Positions 54,026 through 63,272 of a DNA stretch of 64,000 bases are shown piece by piece. Both the position numbers and the translations under genes were made by a program. The stretch's first letter is position 1, and the number at the start of each line of letters is the position of its first letter. The notes under the pieces are model-generated. The model was not told where the DNA came from. It did not search any database and was given only the letters and a program-made list of their open reading frames with translations. Origin of the DNA: Pseudomonadota bacterium (GTDB taxonomy: Bacteria; Desulfobacterota; Desulfobulbia; Desulfobulbales; SURF-16); NCBI GenBank assembly GCA_018816555.1, contig JAHIVT010000048.1, forward strand, positions 62,001 through 126,000, given 5' to 3'.

Positions 54026-54988
54026 TTATCTGCCTGAGTCGACGGCATCCTTATCACGCAACAAATGAACAACATTTTCCATATCAGGCCAAAGAGGGGC
54101 TGTAAATGACAACCTTTCGCCGGAACGGGGATGGTCAAAGGCAAGAGAGTGAGAATGAAGGAATTGGCGGCCAAACAAAAGATCGAAAGTTTTACTCTTT
54201 TTCCCATAAACCGGGTCACCGGCGACCGGGCATCCGATTGAAGCCATATGAACACGTATCTGGTGTGTTCTTCCTGTTTCAAGTCGAAGTTTGACAAAAC
54301 TGAAATGAGAGAAATATTCCAGGATCTCCCAGTTAGTTACGGACTCGCGCCCTCCTTGCTGCAAAACAGCCATCTTTTTTCTGTGAACAGGATGGCGACC
54401 GATAGCTGCAGCAATTCGTCCGGTTCTGGTACGGGGGATTCCTACCAGGAGGGCAAGATAGAATTTTTCAACAGTTCTGCCCTTAAACTGTTTAACCAGG
54501 CTCTGATGGGCCATATCATTTTTGGCAACAATCATGGCGCCTGAGGTGTCTTTGTCCAGCCTGTGAACAATCCCGGGGCGCAATTCACCACCTATGCCGG
54601 ACAAATTACGACAATGGTGCAGAAGACCATGAACCAGGGTTCCCTCAATATGCCCATGGGAAGGATGCACCACAACTCCTGGAGGTTTCGACAGAACAAT
54701 GACGTCTTGATCCTCGTAGAGAACCTCAAATACAAGTTCTTGAGGAATTAAAGCTGAAGGTTGTGGAGGAGGCAGAATGATACGGATTGAATCGCCGGCT
54801 CTGACCCGATACCCGGTTTTCTTTATCTCATCATTAACAAGTATATTACCTGTACGGATAAGATCCTGAACGCGGGAACGGGTCAGTTGAGCGTAACTTT
54901 CGAGATCGGCTACGAGTAAATCAAGCCGTTTCCCGGATAAGTCAGTTGAAACAACAAAATAAAATTCTTTTTGTTGTGCGTGAAGCAA
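54026..54988 (-). CDS. rluD: RluD-type ribosomal large subunit pseudouridine synthase
   Basis: A 320-residue RluA-family enzyme with an S4 domain at the N-terminus (SGKRLDLLVADLESYAQLTRS) and the catalytic motif GIVHRLDKDTSGAMIVAKN, where the Asp after RL is catalytic. It probably makes pseudouridine in 23S rRNA helix 69. The start is TTG at 54986-54988; no ATG or GTG lies in a better place. It lies upstream of the Mut7-C gene. Confidence 0.92.
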   Translation of the reverse strand: MLHAQQKEFYFVVSTDLSGKRLDLLVADLESYAQLTRSRVQDLIRTGNILVNDEIKKTGYRVRAGDSIRIILPPPQPSALIPQELVFEVLYEDQDVIVLSKPPGVVVHPSHGHIEGTLVHGLLHHCRNLSGIGGELRPGIVHRLDKDTSGAMIVAKNDMAHQSLVKQFKGRTVEKFYLALLVGIPRTRTGRIAAAIGRHPVHRKKMAVLQQGGRESVTNWEILEYFSHFSFVKLRLETGRTHQIRVHMASIGCPVAGDPVYGKKSKTFDLLFGRQFLHSHSLAFDHPRSGERLSFTAPLWPDMENVVHLLRDKDAVDSGR

Positions 54989-55065
54989 ATTTTGCTTTCT
55001 CAGTGAAAAAGGAAAAATCTAACGAATTTTTCCTTTACAGGAAGAAACCCCAAAGGGATTTCTCA

Positions 55066-55557
55066 TTAATTTTGAAAGATTCGTTCAATATCCTTTGCAA
55101 CCTGATCTTCCTGAACCTTGTTAGCCAGCGCAATTTCTTTCATAAGAAGATTTTTCGCCGTATCGAGCATCTTTCTCTCACCAAAGGAGAGATCTTTATC
55201 TTCCTTCAGCAGATAGAGATCACGCAAAACCCCGGCAATTTTGAAAACCGAACCGGTTTTGATTTTCTCCATATACTGTCGATAACGTTGATTCCAAGGT
55301 TGAGCCGCAATTTTCACATCCCGATCTTTCAGAATATCAAAAACCCGGTCAGCGTCGGATGAGGATATAATACCTCGCAGACCAACATTTTCACTGTTTT
55401 TTGTAGGAATCATAACAACCATGCTTGTGTCGATTATTTTCATAATGTAGAAAGCCTGCTCTAAATCACCGACAATTCTCTTTTCAATTGATTGTATCTC
55501 TCCTACCCCATGAGCCGGATAAACTGCCATATCGCCTTTGTTAAACACACCAACCAC
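55066..55557 (-). CDS. CarD-family transcription regulator
   Basis: A 163-residue CarD/CdnL-type protein. It starts FNKGDMAVYPAHGVGEIQSIE, the RNA-polymerase-interacting Tudor-like domain, and continues with the helical domain (WNQRYRQYMEKIKTGSVFKIAGVLRDLYLL, written in two parts, and SFGERKMLDTAKNLLMKEIA). Family members stabilise the promoter open complex, notably at rRNA promoters. It comes after pth in the conserved ispE-prs-rplY-pth-carD order. Confidence 0.95.
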   Translation of the reverse strand: MVGVFNKGDMAVYPAHGVGEIQSIEKRIVGDLEQAFYIMKIIDTSMVVMIPTKNSENVGLRGIISSSDADRVFDILKDRDVKIAAQPWNQRYRQYMEKIKTGSVFKIAGVLRDLYLLKEDKDLSFGERKMLDTAKNLLMKEIALANKVQEDQVAKDIERIFQN

Positions 55558-55712
55558 CCTTGTTAGCCTTTCATGATCTTAGATTTGCAATCAACCAGGA
55601 ATCTGGCACTTAAAAAAAAGATCTTGAAACTACATTTTGTAACTATAGCATTATTTAACAAATTACGCAATTAATGGTTCAATTAACAGCTAAGCAACAA
55701 AAACTTAAAGGG

Positions 55713-56300
55713 TTAACAGTCTGATTTGTTATCAATTTTACCGGAATTTATTCTGTTCATCGCCATACCCGCCCCTTCCCTTATGATGATGCGCACTGAT
55801 TCGAAAACACTATCCATCATCCCCTTCACACATTGGATTTCAGAGTCGGTCATCTTTGTTAAAACATACCGTTCAACGGGAATTGCCTCGACCGGTCTGC
55901 CGATCCCAGCTTTTATCCTGATAAAATCCTGACTACCGAGAAGAGACACGATAGAGCGTATGCCATTATGACCACCAGTACCCCGATTGACAACCACTTT
56001 AACCCGGCCAAAAGGCATATCAATATCATCGTGAATGACAATAATCTTTTCAGGAGAAATTTTATAAAATGAAGCTGCACCAACCACGGCATTCCCACTC
56101 AGATTCATAAATGTCTGGGGTTTGAGCAGAAGAACCTGCTCGTTGCCGAACATGGCCTTAGCCGTATCGGCCTGCCATTTTGATGCTGAAAAATTCACGC
56201 GCAGCTTTTCAGCTAGATAATCAAGGAAAAGAAAACCTATGTTGTGTCGGGTTAAGTGATATTTTTCACCTGGATTGCCAAGTCCTGCCACAAGAAACAT
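55713..56300 (-). CDS. pth: Peptidyl-tRNA hydrolase
   Basis: A 195-residue Pth, which frees tRNA from prematurely released peptidyl-tRNAs. Motifs are VAGLGNPGEKYHLTRHNIGF with the catalytic His, KPQTFMNLSGNAV, VIHDDIDMPFGRV with the Asp, and GTGGHNGIRSI. Length is normal. It follows rplY, with a terminator-like hairpin between. Confidence 0.97.
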   Translation of the reverse strand: MFLVAGLGNPGEKYHLTRHNIGFLFLDYLAEKLRVNFSASKWQADTAKAMFGNEQVLLLKPQTFMNLSGNAVVGAASFYKISPEKIIVIHDDIDMPFGRVKVVVNRGTGGHNGIRSIVSLLGSQDFIRIKAGIGRPVEAIPVERYVLTKMTDSEIQCVKGMMDSVFESVRIIIREGAGMAMNRINSGKIDNKSDC

Positions 56301-56325
56301 AATTCACCTGCGCAAAAAAGACAAA

Positions 56326-56355
56326 AAGCCGGAGAAGGATTACCCTTCCCGGCTT
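56326..56355 (-). terminator. Terminator after rplY
   Basis: On the minus strand AAGCCGG plus GAAGG pairs with CCTTC plus CCGGCTT with one bulged base, followed by a T-rich run (TTTTTGTCTTTTTT). It lies between rplY and pth and may cut or reduce read-through into pth. Confidence 0.8.
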
Positions 56356-56380
56356 AATAGAATGTCTGTTACAAAAAAAA

Positions 56381-56962
56381 TTATTCTGCTACTACCGCTC
56401 GTGCGGTTACGATGCCAACACAGACCTTATTTTTGTTACCAAGCAGGGTCACATTGGCGGGAAGGCTCAAATCCTGGCAGGTAAAATGCTCATTCGTACC
56501 AAGGGGGGTCACATCCACTTCTATCAAATCCGGGATATCAAGGGGATTACCTTTCACTTTGATTTCGTTAACCGAAATGAGCATATCACCACCCATCTCA
56601 ACTCCCCTGGCTTTTCCGGAATATTTTACCGGAACTGTAAATGTGCGGGGGAAATCAAGAGTGATCTCAAAAAAATCAGCATGTTTAAGTGTATCATGAA
56701 TTGGATCTACCTGGATTTCCTTTATAAGCACATGACGCTTTTCAATCCCTGCATCTGTTTCAATGTCAAGATTGACAACAGCATTTCGTCTCTGCAGATG
56801 CAAAAGAGTCTTGGTAAAAGAATGTGTGTCAAGGGTTAAAGACACTGGATCATTGTGGGAACCATAAATTATGGCAGGAGTTTTTCCGCCTCTCCGCAAG
56901 GTTCTTGCTGCGCCTTTACCAGTATTTTTTCTGACCTGGGCAGATACATCTACCTGTAACAT
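56381..56962 (-). CDS. rplY: 50S ribosomal protein L25 (general stress protein Ctc type)
   Basis: A 193-residue long-form L25/Ctc. The N-terminal 5S rRNA-binding domain has RKNTGKGAARTLRRGGKTPAIIYG, and the C-terminal TL5-like domain has FTVPVKYSGKARGVEMGG. Its place between prs and pth is the conserved one. Confidence 0.95.
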   Translation of the reverse strand: MLQVDVSAQVRKNTGKGAARTLRRGGKTPAIIYGSHNDPVSLTLDTHSFTKTLLHLQRRNAVVNLDIETDAGIEKRHVLIKEIQVDPIHDTLKHADFFEITLDFPRTFTVPVKYSGKARGVEMGGDMLISVNEIKVKGNPLDIPDLIEVDVTPLGTNEHFTCQDLSLPANVTLLGNKNKVCVGIVTARAVVAE

Positions 56963-57127
56963 TTTATAAACCTCCTAAACGAGTAACTGGAGCAGATGTG
57001 AATAAACACTGCAATCAGTGTTCTCCATCCAGCATCCAAATTTTTTTCTACACTCTATGAAAATCAAATCTGCAATATATACATCGCGAGATTTTCATGC
57101 TTCTAATCAACTCAATAACTTTTGGTT

Positions 57128-58078
57128 CTATATGAAAAGCGAACTGACTGAATCCTCATTGTGGATACAGCGTATGGAATCTCCAAGCAATTCGGATACG
57201 GAAAGAACCTTTATCTTACTGCAATCTTTGGCACTATTGCGAAGGGGTATGCTATTTGTCACCACAAGCTTTGTGATCTTCGAGGCATTGATCCGATCAA
57301 TGGCCGGGCCGGAAAGTACGGCATGGGAACAATATGCATATACATCTTTCGCCCCCTCATTCATTAAAATTTCGGCTCCCGCGCAGAGAGTGCCAGCCGT
57401 GTCCACCATATCATCAAGCAATATAGCATGTTTTCCGGTTACATTGCCAATAACATTCATTGCCTCGGATTCATTTGCCCGCTCTCTTCTTTTATCGATG
57501 ATTGCTAGACCCGCCTTGAGTCGTTTGGCAAATGCCCTGGTTCGTTCAACTCCTCCGGCATCCGGAGATACCATAATGACATCTTTACCGGCAAAAGCTT
57601 GTGAAATATCTTTTAAAAGCACTGGAGCCGCATACATATTATCAACCGGGATATTAAAAAAACCTTGAATCTGTCCGGAATGAAGATCCATGGTTAATAC
57701 ACGCCTGACGCCGACAGCCATGAGCATTTCTGCGACAACCTTGGCGGAAATCGGCACCCTGGGGGCAACTTTTCGATCCTGCCGGGAATAGCCATAATAG
57801 GGTATGACAGCCGTGATACGACGGGCGGATGCACGGCGCAGAGCATCTGCCATCAGTATCAACTCCATGAGATGATCATTTACCGGAGTACATGTCGGCT
57901 GCACCACAAAAATATCTTTACCGCGCACATTCTCACCTATTTCAACATAGGTTTCTCCGTCACTGAATTTCCGAACATCGGCATGGCTCAATTCAACCTG
58001 AAGATGTCTGCAAATATCCTCGGCAAGGGCTTTATTGGCATTTCCGCTGAAAATCATCATTTCTTTTAATTTGGTCAT
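57128..58078 (-). CDS. prs: Ribose-phosphate pyrophosphokinase
   Basis: A 316-residue PRPP synthetase, which makes phosphoribosyl pyrophosphate from ribose-5-phosphate and ATP. Motifs are [30 protein letters not shown], the PRPP-loop [18 protein letters not shown] and [14 protein letters not shown]. Length is normal. It lies downstream of ispE and tRNA-Gln. Confidence 0.97.
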   Translation of the reverse strand: MTKLKEMMIFSGNANKALAEDICRHLQVELSHADVRKFSDGETYVEIGENVRGKDIFVVQPTCTPVNDHLMELILMADALRRASARRITAVIPYYGYSRQDRKVAPRVPISAKVVAEMLMAVGVRRVLTMDLHSGQIQGFFNIPVDNMYAAPVLLKDISQAFAGKDVIMVSPDAGGVERTRAFAKRLKAGLAIIDKRRERANESEAMNVIGNVTGKHAILLDDMVDTAGTLCAGAEILMNEGAKDVYAYCSHAVLSGPAIDRINASKITKLVVTNSIPLRNSAKDCSKIKVLSVSELLGDSIRCIHNEDSVSSLFI

Positions 58079-58173
58079 GTCGTAATCCGTTAGGCTCGCT
58101 TACAAGTCAATCCATATTGCAGGTTGATCGATGTGCAATACATTTTTAAGTAATTTTTTTGATCAACAAAAAA

Positions 58174-58248
58174 TGGCTGGGGTGGTAGGATTCGAACCTA
58201 CGAATGCAGGCGTCAAAGGCCTGTGTCTTACCGCTTGACGACACCCCA
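58174..58248 (-). tRNA. tRNA-Gln (anticodon TTG)
   Basis: The minus strand starts TGGGGTGTCGTCAAGCGGTA; the anticodon loop is CTTTGAC with TTG, and the T-arm has GGTTCGAATCC. The acceptor TGGGGTG pairs with CACCCCA, then G and the encoded CCA. It lies 14 bp after ispE and before prs, so it is likely processed from their transcript. Confidence 0.97.
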
Positions 58249-58262
58249 GCTAAAAAAAATAT

Positions 58263-59141
58263 TCAAGAAGATGAGAGCGGTTCCGTGAGAAAAACCATGC
58301 CTGTATAAGCATGTTGCAAGTATATAGCGCATTGTGTTGCAAGACCGAAATCCATAAAAATGCCAAATACAGTAGGACCACTGCCGGACATCAACACTGA
58401 AGACGCACCTAAATCAGTCAATTCTTTTTTTATTTTTGAAACTTCCGGATAGCGGGCGGCTGTTACACTTTCAAGATCATTGAAAAGTTTTTCAGGTATT
58501 GAGTCATTAATTTCGCGGCCTAAAATATATGGATTATCCCCTGATGTCAACGTAAAATTAACGGTTTGCGCGCGATCGAAATTTTCAAATACCCATTTAG
58601 TAGAAACAGGAAAACCGGGATTCACCAAAACGAACCAGCATTCATTTAAAGAATCTATTTTCGCGAGCTTTTCTCCTACACCGGTGGCAATGGCCGCACT
58701 GCATCCGGACACAAAAAATGGGACATCCGCCCCCAGGGATAGACCCAACTCCATCAACTCTTTATCGCTTAACCCGGCGGAAAACAATGTATTTAAGCCG
58801 GTTAACACTGCAGCGGCATCACTGCTGCCGCCGCCTAAGCCTGCAGCAATAGGGATATTTTTTACCAGCTCAATTTCTACGCCGATTTTTAGTCCTGTTT
58901 TTTTAAAAAATAGAACCGCAGCCTTATGGACAAGGTTGCTTTCATCTGCAGCCAGGTCTGACCCGGGACACTGTAGTTTTATTCCCATACTGACTGATGA
59001 CAGTGTGATTTCATCAGCAAGTGTAAGCTTCTGCATCCAGGTTGAGAGCTCATGATAACCATCATGACGCCGACCCAACACCTTCAGATACAGATTGATT
59101 TTTGCCGGAGCCTGCAGGTGAAGCTTACGGCCAGAAAGCAT
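58263..59141 (-). CDS. ispE: 4-diphosphocytidyl-2-C-methyl-D-erythritol kinase
   Basis: A 292-residue GHMP kinase of the non-mevalonate isoprenoid pathway. It begins LQAPAKINLYLKVLGRRHDGYHEL, has the ATP loop PIAAGLGGGSSDAAAVL and the third motif VLMSGSGPTVFG. It starts immediately at the DUF1844 stop, and tRNA-Gln-prs follow. Confidence 0.96.
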   Translation of the reverse strand: MLSGRKLHLQAPAKINLYLKVLGRRHDGYHELSTWMQKLTLADEITLSSVSMGIKLQCPGSDLAADESNLVHKAAVLFFKKTGLKIGVEIELVKNIPIAAGLGGGSSDAAAVLTGLNTLFSAGLSDKELMELGLSLGADVPFFVSGCSAAIATGVGEKLAKIDSLNECWFVLVNPGFPVSTKWVFENFDRAQTVNFTLTSGDNPYILGREINDSIPEKLFNDLESVTAARYPEVSKIKKELTDLGASSVLMSGSGPTVFGIFMDFGLATQCAIYLQHAYTGMVFLTEPLSSS

Positions 59142-59450
59142 TTAAGATTTTGCCTTTACATACCGCATATGCAGGTCATAGAGGAAATTGCCAAGCATAT
59201 TTTCCTCTTCTTCCGTCAAATTCCCCTTTGTTTTCACTTTCAAGACATTCAGGGTATCAATAGTATGCTTTGCCAGAACAAGGTCCTGTTTTCGTGCCCC
59301 GGTTGCCGGGTCAGAGATCTCGCCGAGCAGAAAGAGGGCAGATGTATTCAGTGACATAATAAATGCCGAGAACGTCACTTCCGGCATAACACATTTGCCG
59401 TTAACGATCTTACCACCGGAACACTTACATTTTTTCTCCGCCTCGCTCAT
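59142..59450 (-). CDS. DUF1844 protein
   Basis: A 102-residue protein of the DUF1844 family, common in Desulfobacterota. The core is VTFSAFIMSLNTSALFLLGE, followed by LVLAKHTIDTLNVLKVKTKGN and LTEEEENMLGNFLYDLHMRYV. The N-terminus carries a short cysteine motif (CKCSGGKIVNGKC). No function is known. It lies between serA and ispE in an apparent operon. Confidence 0.88.
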   Translation of the reverse strand: MSEAEKKCKCSGGKIVNGKCVMPEVTFSAFIMSLNTSALFLLGEISDPATGARKQDLVLAKHTIDTLNVLKVKTKGNLTEEEENMLGNFLYDLHMRYVKAKS

Positions 59451-59474
59451 ATTATTTCTTTCCCGGCCAGATTG

Positions 59475-61070
59475 TTAAGAAAGATCAAGAACCATTGCGC
59501 TGTTGATATCATCAAGTTTTTTCACTTTCTCCAGCTGTTCTTTACTGATCAGAGTGTCTGTGTTTAACAGGATGATATTCCGGGTATGATCCCCATTCCC
59601 TTCTTCCCTGCCCACCGTCATCCGTGAAATATTGACTCCTTCCTCGCCCAGAGTAACACCCAGGTCCCCGATAACGCCTGGCACATCACGATTCTGAACA
59701 AAAAGCATGGGGCCATCAGGTAAGGCCTCAAGCCTGAAGGTGTTTAACCGCACAAGCCGAGGCTCTTTTTTGCCGAACACAGTCCCGGCAAGAACATTTT
59801 CTTCTTCAGATGTCTTCACCTTGATTGAAAGAAGGTTGGTGAAATCATCCGATTCGGCGGTCTTTGACTCAGTAACCCTGATCCCTCTCTCTTTAGCTAT
59901 CATCGGGGCATTAACGAAATTGACGGCATCTTTCAGGATAGGGGTAAACAGACCTTTCAAAAAGGCAACGGTAATGGGACTTGTCACCATTGAGGCAAGA
60001 TCACCGATAAACTCGATATTGACCTCCTCCACCCCGCCCTTGGCAATCTGCATGTGAAAAGAGCCAAGCATTTCGGCAAGAGTAACATAGGGACGGATTT
60101 TGGAAAGGACCTCGGCTGATACGGATGGGACGTTGACGGCATTGACAACGGTATTATTTAATAGATAATCAGCCATCTGCTCGGCAATGGTCACTGCGAC
60201 ATTTTCCTGGGCTTCAGCAGTTGATGCGCCAAGATGGGGGGTACAAATAAAATTATCAAGCCCCAGCAACGGAGTCGTTTCAAGGGAAGTAGGCTCTTTC
60301 GCAAAAACATCAAGTGCAGCACCGGCAATCTCTTTATTCTTCAATGCCTCATAAAGGGCCTCTTCATCAACGACCCCACCACGAGCGCAATCGATAAACA
60401 TTGCCTCCTTTTTCATCATCTTAAAGGCTTCGGTAGACACCAGTTTGCTTGTTTCTTTGGTCAAGGGTACATGAACGGAAAAATAATCAGCACGTTTGCA
60501 AAGATCCTCAAAACTGACCAACTCAACCCCCAATTTATCAACGAGATCCTTAGGCATATGCGGATCGAAGGCGATGACTTTCATATGCAGGCCTTGAGCC
60601 CTGTTGGCCACAATGGCACCGATCCTGCCGATACCGATAATTCCTAATGTCTTGCCGGTTACTTCCCTGCCCTGGAATTTTTTCTTGTCCCAACCGCCGG
60701 CTTTAAGTTTGGCCGTGGCCTGGGGAATATTACGAGTCAAGGACATCATCATGGCCAGGGCATGTTCTGCAGCAGTGGTAGCATTGCCATCAGGGGCATT
60801 CATGACAACGATACCGCGCTTGCTTGCAGCTGCGACATCAACATTATCAAGCCCTATGCCTGCACGTCCAACTACTTTTAATTTGTCTGCCGCTTCGATA
60901 ATTTCCGCAGTCACCTTCGTGGCACTTCGAATAACCAAACCGTCATACTGGGCAATTTCTTTTTTCAGCTCTTCAGGGCTCATTCCTGTTTTTATAACGA
61001 CCTCAAGCCCTGCATCCCTTAGAATTTGTGCTCCCACAGGGGCAAGGTTGTCACTGATAAGTACCTTCAT
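59475..61070 (-). CDS. serA: D-3-phosphoglycerate dehydrogenase
   Basis: A 531-residue long-form SerA, the first step of serine synthesis. It has the NAD-binding motif TLGIIGIGRIGAIVANRA, catalytic residues in the CARGGVVDEEAL and CTPHLGAST segments, an intervening ASB domain and a C-terminal ACT domain (FVQNRDVPGVIGDLGVTLGE), which usually mediates serine feedback. It heads the minus-strand run toward ispE. Confidence 0.97.
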   Translation of the reverse strand: MKVLISDNLAPVGAQILRDAGLEVVIKTGMSPEELKKEIAQYDGLVIRSATKVTAEIIEAADKLKVVGRAGIGLDNVDVAAASKRGIVVMNAPDGNATTAAEHALAMMMSLTRNIPQATAKLKAGGWDKKKFQGREVTGKTLGIIGIGRIGAIVANRAQGLHMKVIAFDPHMPKDLVDKLGVELVSFEDLCKRADYFSVHVPLTKETSKLVSTEAFKMMKKEAMFIDCARGGVVDEEALYEALKNKEIAGAALDVFAKEPTSLETTPLLGLDNFICTPHLGASTAEAQENVAVTIAEQMADYLLNNTVVNAVNVPSVSAEVLSKIRPYVTLAEMLGSFHMQIAKGGVEEVNIEFIGDLASMVTSPITVAFLKGLFTPILKDAVNFVNAPMIAKERGIRVTESKTAESDDFTNLLSIKVKTSEEENVLAGTVFGKKEPRLVRLNTFRLEALPDGPMLFVQNRDVPGVIGDLGVTLGEEGVNISRMTVGREEGNGDHTRNIILLNTDTLISKEQLEKVKKLDDINSAMVLDLS

Positions 61071-61191
61071 GACCGCTCCTTATATCTAAATATCGAATAA
61101 ATGTTAAAAATGATCGCAATATATGATAAGCAAATAAAACGAAGTAATATGCTGCGAATGCCTCAATTTGTCAAGGGCAAACAGCGCAAAT

Positions 61192-61665
61192 TTAACCCCT
61201 GAAGCAGGCGGAAAAATCAGCGGGTCCATCATCTTCGTCATCAGTTGTTGCCGACCGCTCCATCTCTTTTTGCATCTGATATTTCAGCCTGAACTCTTCA
61301 ACTTTCTTTTCAAAAAGCTTACGGGGAAATAATTCTCTCCCCATGTAGGTCCGGACGTTTTCATCTAGCTGATTGAAGAGTTCCTGCAAGACTCCGTCCT
61401 TGTCTTTTTCATCAATAAAATTGCGTTCTCTGAAAAGATTATGTATCACCGTGTTAGCACAATCCTGCTTCATTGCTGATGCCAGTTCAGCATCATCAAT
61501 AGCGTCAAACTGTTCATCCTGAACAGGAAGAGCAACCTCACATTTGACTTTGATCAGCCATCGATCGGCTGCAATTTTTTTTGATAAATCATAAAATGTT
61601 ACCTTTATGCTGTTTGCCAGCATAATTGATTCCGGAATTTTGCCTGATTCGTTGTTTTTATTCAT
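61192..61665 (-). CDS. Conserved-looking protein of unknown function
   Basis: A 157-residue soluble, highly charged protein: SIKVTFYDLSKKIAADRWLI, VKCEVALPVQDEQFDAIDD, FIDEKDKDGVLQELFNQLDE and LFPRKLFEKKVEEFRLKYQM, with an acidic tail (TTDDEDDGPADFS). I do not recognise a family; it has the feel of a hypothetical shared among Desulfobulbales. There is no signal peptide or membrane helix. It sits between serA and the divergent cysS. Confidence 0.7.
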   Translation of the reverse strand: MNKNNESGKIPESIMLANSIKVTFYDLSKKIAADRWLIKVKCEVALPVQDEQFDAIDDAELASAMKQDCANTVIHNLFRERNFIDEKDKDGVLQELFNQLDENVRTYMGRELFPRKLFEKKVEEFRLKYQMQKEMERSATTDDEDDGPADFSACFRG

Positions 61666-61776
61666 ATTGCATAAGGATGGTTGATTAGGTTACGGGAAAA
61701 GGGTATAAAGTTTGATTCAAGCCAAGCTACACCGTTTTAAACATATGCACATGAGCATGCCTTTTGCGGAGTCAAC

Positions 61777-63246
61777 ATGACCGTTTCGATCTATAACACC
61801 AAAAGCGGCAAAAAAGAACCTTTTTCCCCACTGGAAAAAGACCATATCAAACTCTATGTCTGCGGCATAACCGCTTACGATTATTGCCATATCGGCCATG
61901 CCAGATCCACTCTGGTCTTTGATATGATTGTTCGCTACCTGCGCTACAGGGGCTTCAAAGTCACCTATATTCGCAACTTTACCGACATTGATGACAAGAT
62001 TATCAAGCGGGCGCAGGAGCAACATACCACAACAGAAGAACTTGCCAACCGTTTTATCAAGGCATTCCGTGAAGACATGGAGAGCCTCGGCAATGAACCT
62101 CCCACCCTTGAACCCAAGGCCACGGAAAATATCCCTGAAATTATTGCCATAATTCAGGAACTTATCACCAAAGGCTTTGCCTACGAAGTGGAGGGTGATG
62201 TCTATTTCAAAGTGAACCGCTTTGCCAATTATGGCTCTTTGTCCGGTAGAAACCTTGAAGACATGCTGGCTGGCGCCAGAATTTCCATCAACGAACAGAA
62301 GCAGAATCCCATGGATTTTGCCTTGTGGAAAGCCAGTAAACCAGGTGAACCGGTCTGGGGCAGTCCATGGGGAGCCGGCCGACCGGGATGGCACATTGAA
62401 TGTTCCGCCATGAGTCGCAAGTTCCTAGGGGATACCTTTGATATTCATGGTGGTGGAAAAGATCTGATTTTCCCTCACCATGAAAACGAAATCGCCCAGA
62501 GTGAGGCATCATCAGGCAAACCTTTTGTCGCGACGTGGATCCATCACGGCTTTGTGACGATCAAAGATGAAAAGATGTCAAAATCCCTGGGAAATTTCCT
62601 GACCATCAGGGAAATTCTGGAAAAATATCCGGCTGAAGTGTTGCGTTTCTTTGTTTTTTCCACCCATTACCGCACCCCGCTGGATTTTTCCGAAACCGCC
62701 ATGAAAGATGCGGAAACCGGTCTTGACAGACTGTACACCTGTCTTGCGGAAATCGCCAAACTGCCGGTCCATGGAGACCCGAACCAGTCACCTGCGGCAG
62801 GCAAAAAAAATGTGAGCAAAATCAACTCACTGGTTGACCGGTTCGTCAAGGCGATGGATAATGATTTTAACAGCGCACAGGCACTGGGTCATATTTTTGA
62901 GGTGGTTAAAGTCCTTAACACGATCAGGCAGTCTCTGCCCGCATCTCCTGCAGAATCCGACCTGGCACTTCTCCATGCATCGGCAAAGTCCATAAGGGAA
63001 CTTGCCGGTATCATGGGCCTCCTGCAGCAGGAACCCGTTGCCTATATTAAAGATAAACAGGAAAAGACGATGGGCCTGCTTGACATTGACCAGGCTGCCA
63101 TTGAATCATTGATCAGTGATCGGAAAATCGCCCGCGAGCAGAAAAACTGGACTCGGGCGGACGAAATTCGTGATATACTTCTTAATCATCAAATTGAAAT
63201 TAAGGACGAGGCAGACGGAAGCACCAGCTGGCAGGTAAAAATTTAA
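61777..63246 (+). CDS. cysS: Cysteinyl-tRNA synthetase
   Basis: A 489-residue class I synthetase. The HIGH motif is in CGITAYDYCHIGHARS, KMSKS is in DEKMSKSLGNFLT, and the zinc site includes the Cys in IECSAMS and the His-Glu of FPHHENEIAQ. It charges tRNA-Cys. The C-terminal DALR-type region follows (VDRFVKAMDNDFNSAQALGH). Length is normal. Confidence 0.98.
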   Translation: MTVSIYNTKSGKKEPFSPLEKDHIKLYVCGITAYDYCHIGHARSTLVFDMIVRYLRYRGFKVTYIRNFTDIDDKIIKRAQEQHTTTEELANRFIKAFREDMESLGNEPPTLEPKATENIPEIIAIIQELITKGFAYEVEGDVYFKVNRFANYGSLSGRNLEDMLAGARISINEQKQNPMDFALWKASKPGEPVWGSPWGAGRPGWHIECSAMSRKFLGDTFDIHGGGKDLIFPHHENEIAQSEASSGKPFVATWIHHGFVTIKDEKMSKSLGNFLTIREILEKYPAEVLRFFVFSTHYRTPLDFSETAMKDAETGLDRLYTCLAEIAKLPVHGDPNQSPAAGKKNVSKINSLVDRFVKAMDNDFNSAQALGHIFEVVKVLNTIRQSLPASPAESDLALLHASAKSIRELAGIMGLLQQEPVAYIKDKQEKTMGLLDIDQAAIESLISDRKIAREQKNWTRADEIRDILLNHQIEIKDEADGSTSWQVKI

Positions 63247-63272
63247 TACCACATGAACTGTGAGGGATCACC

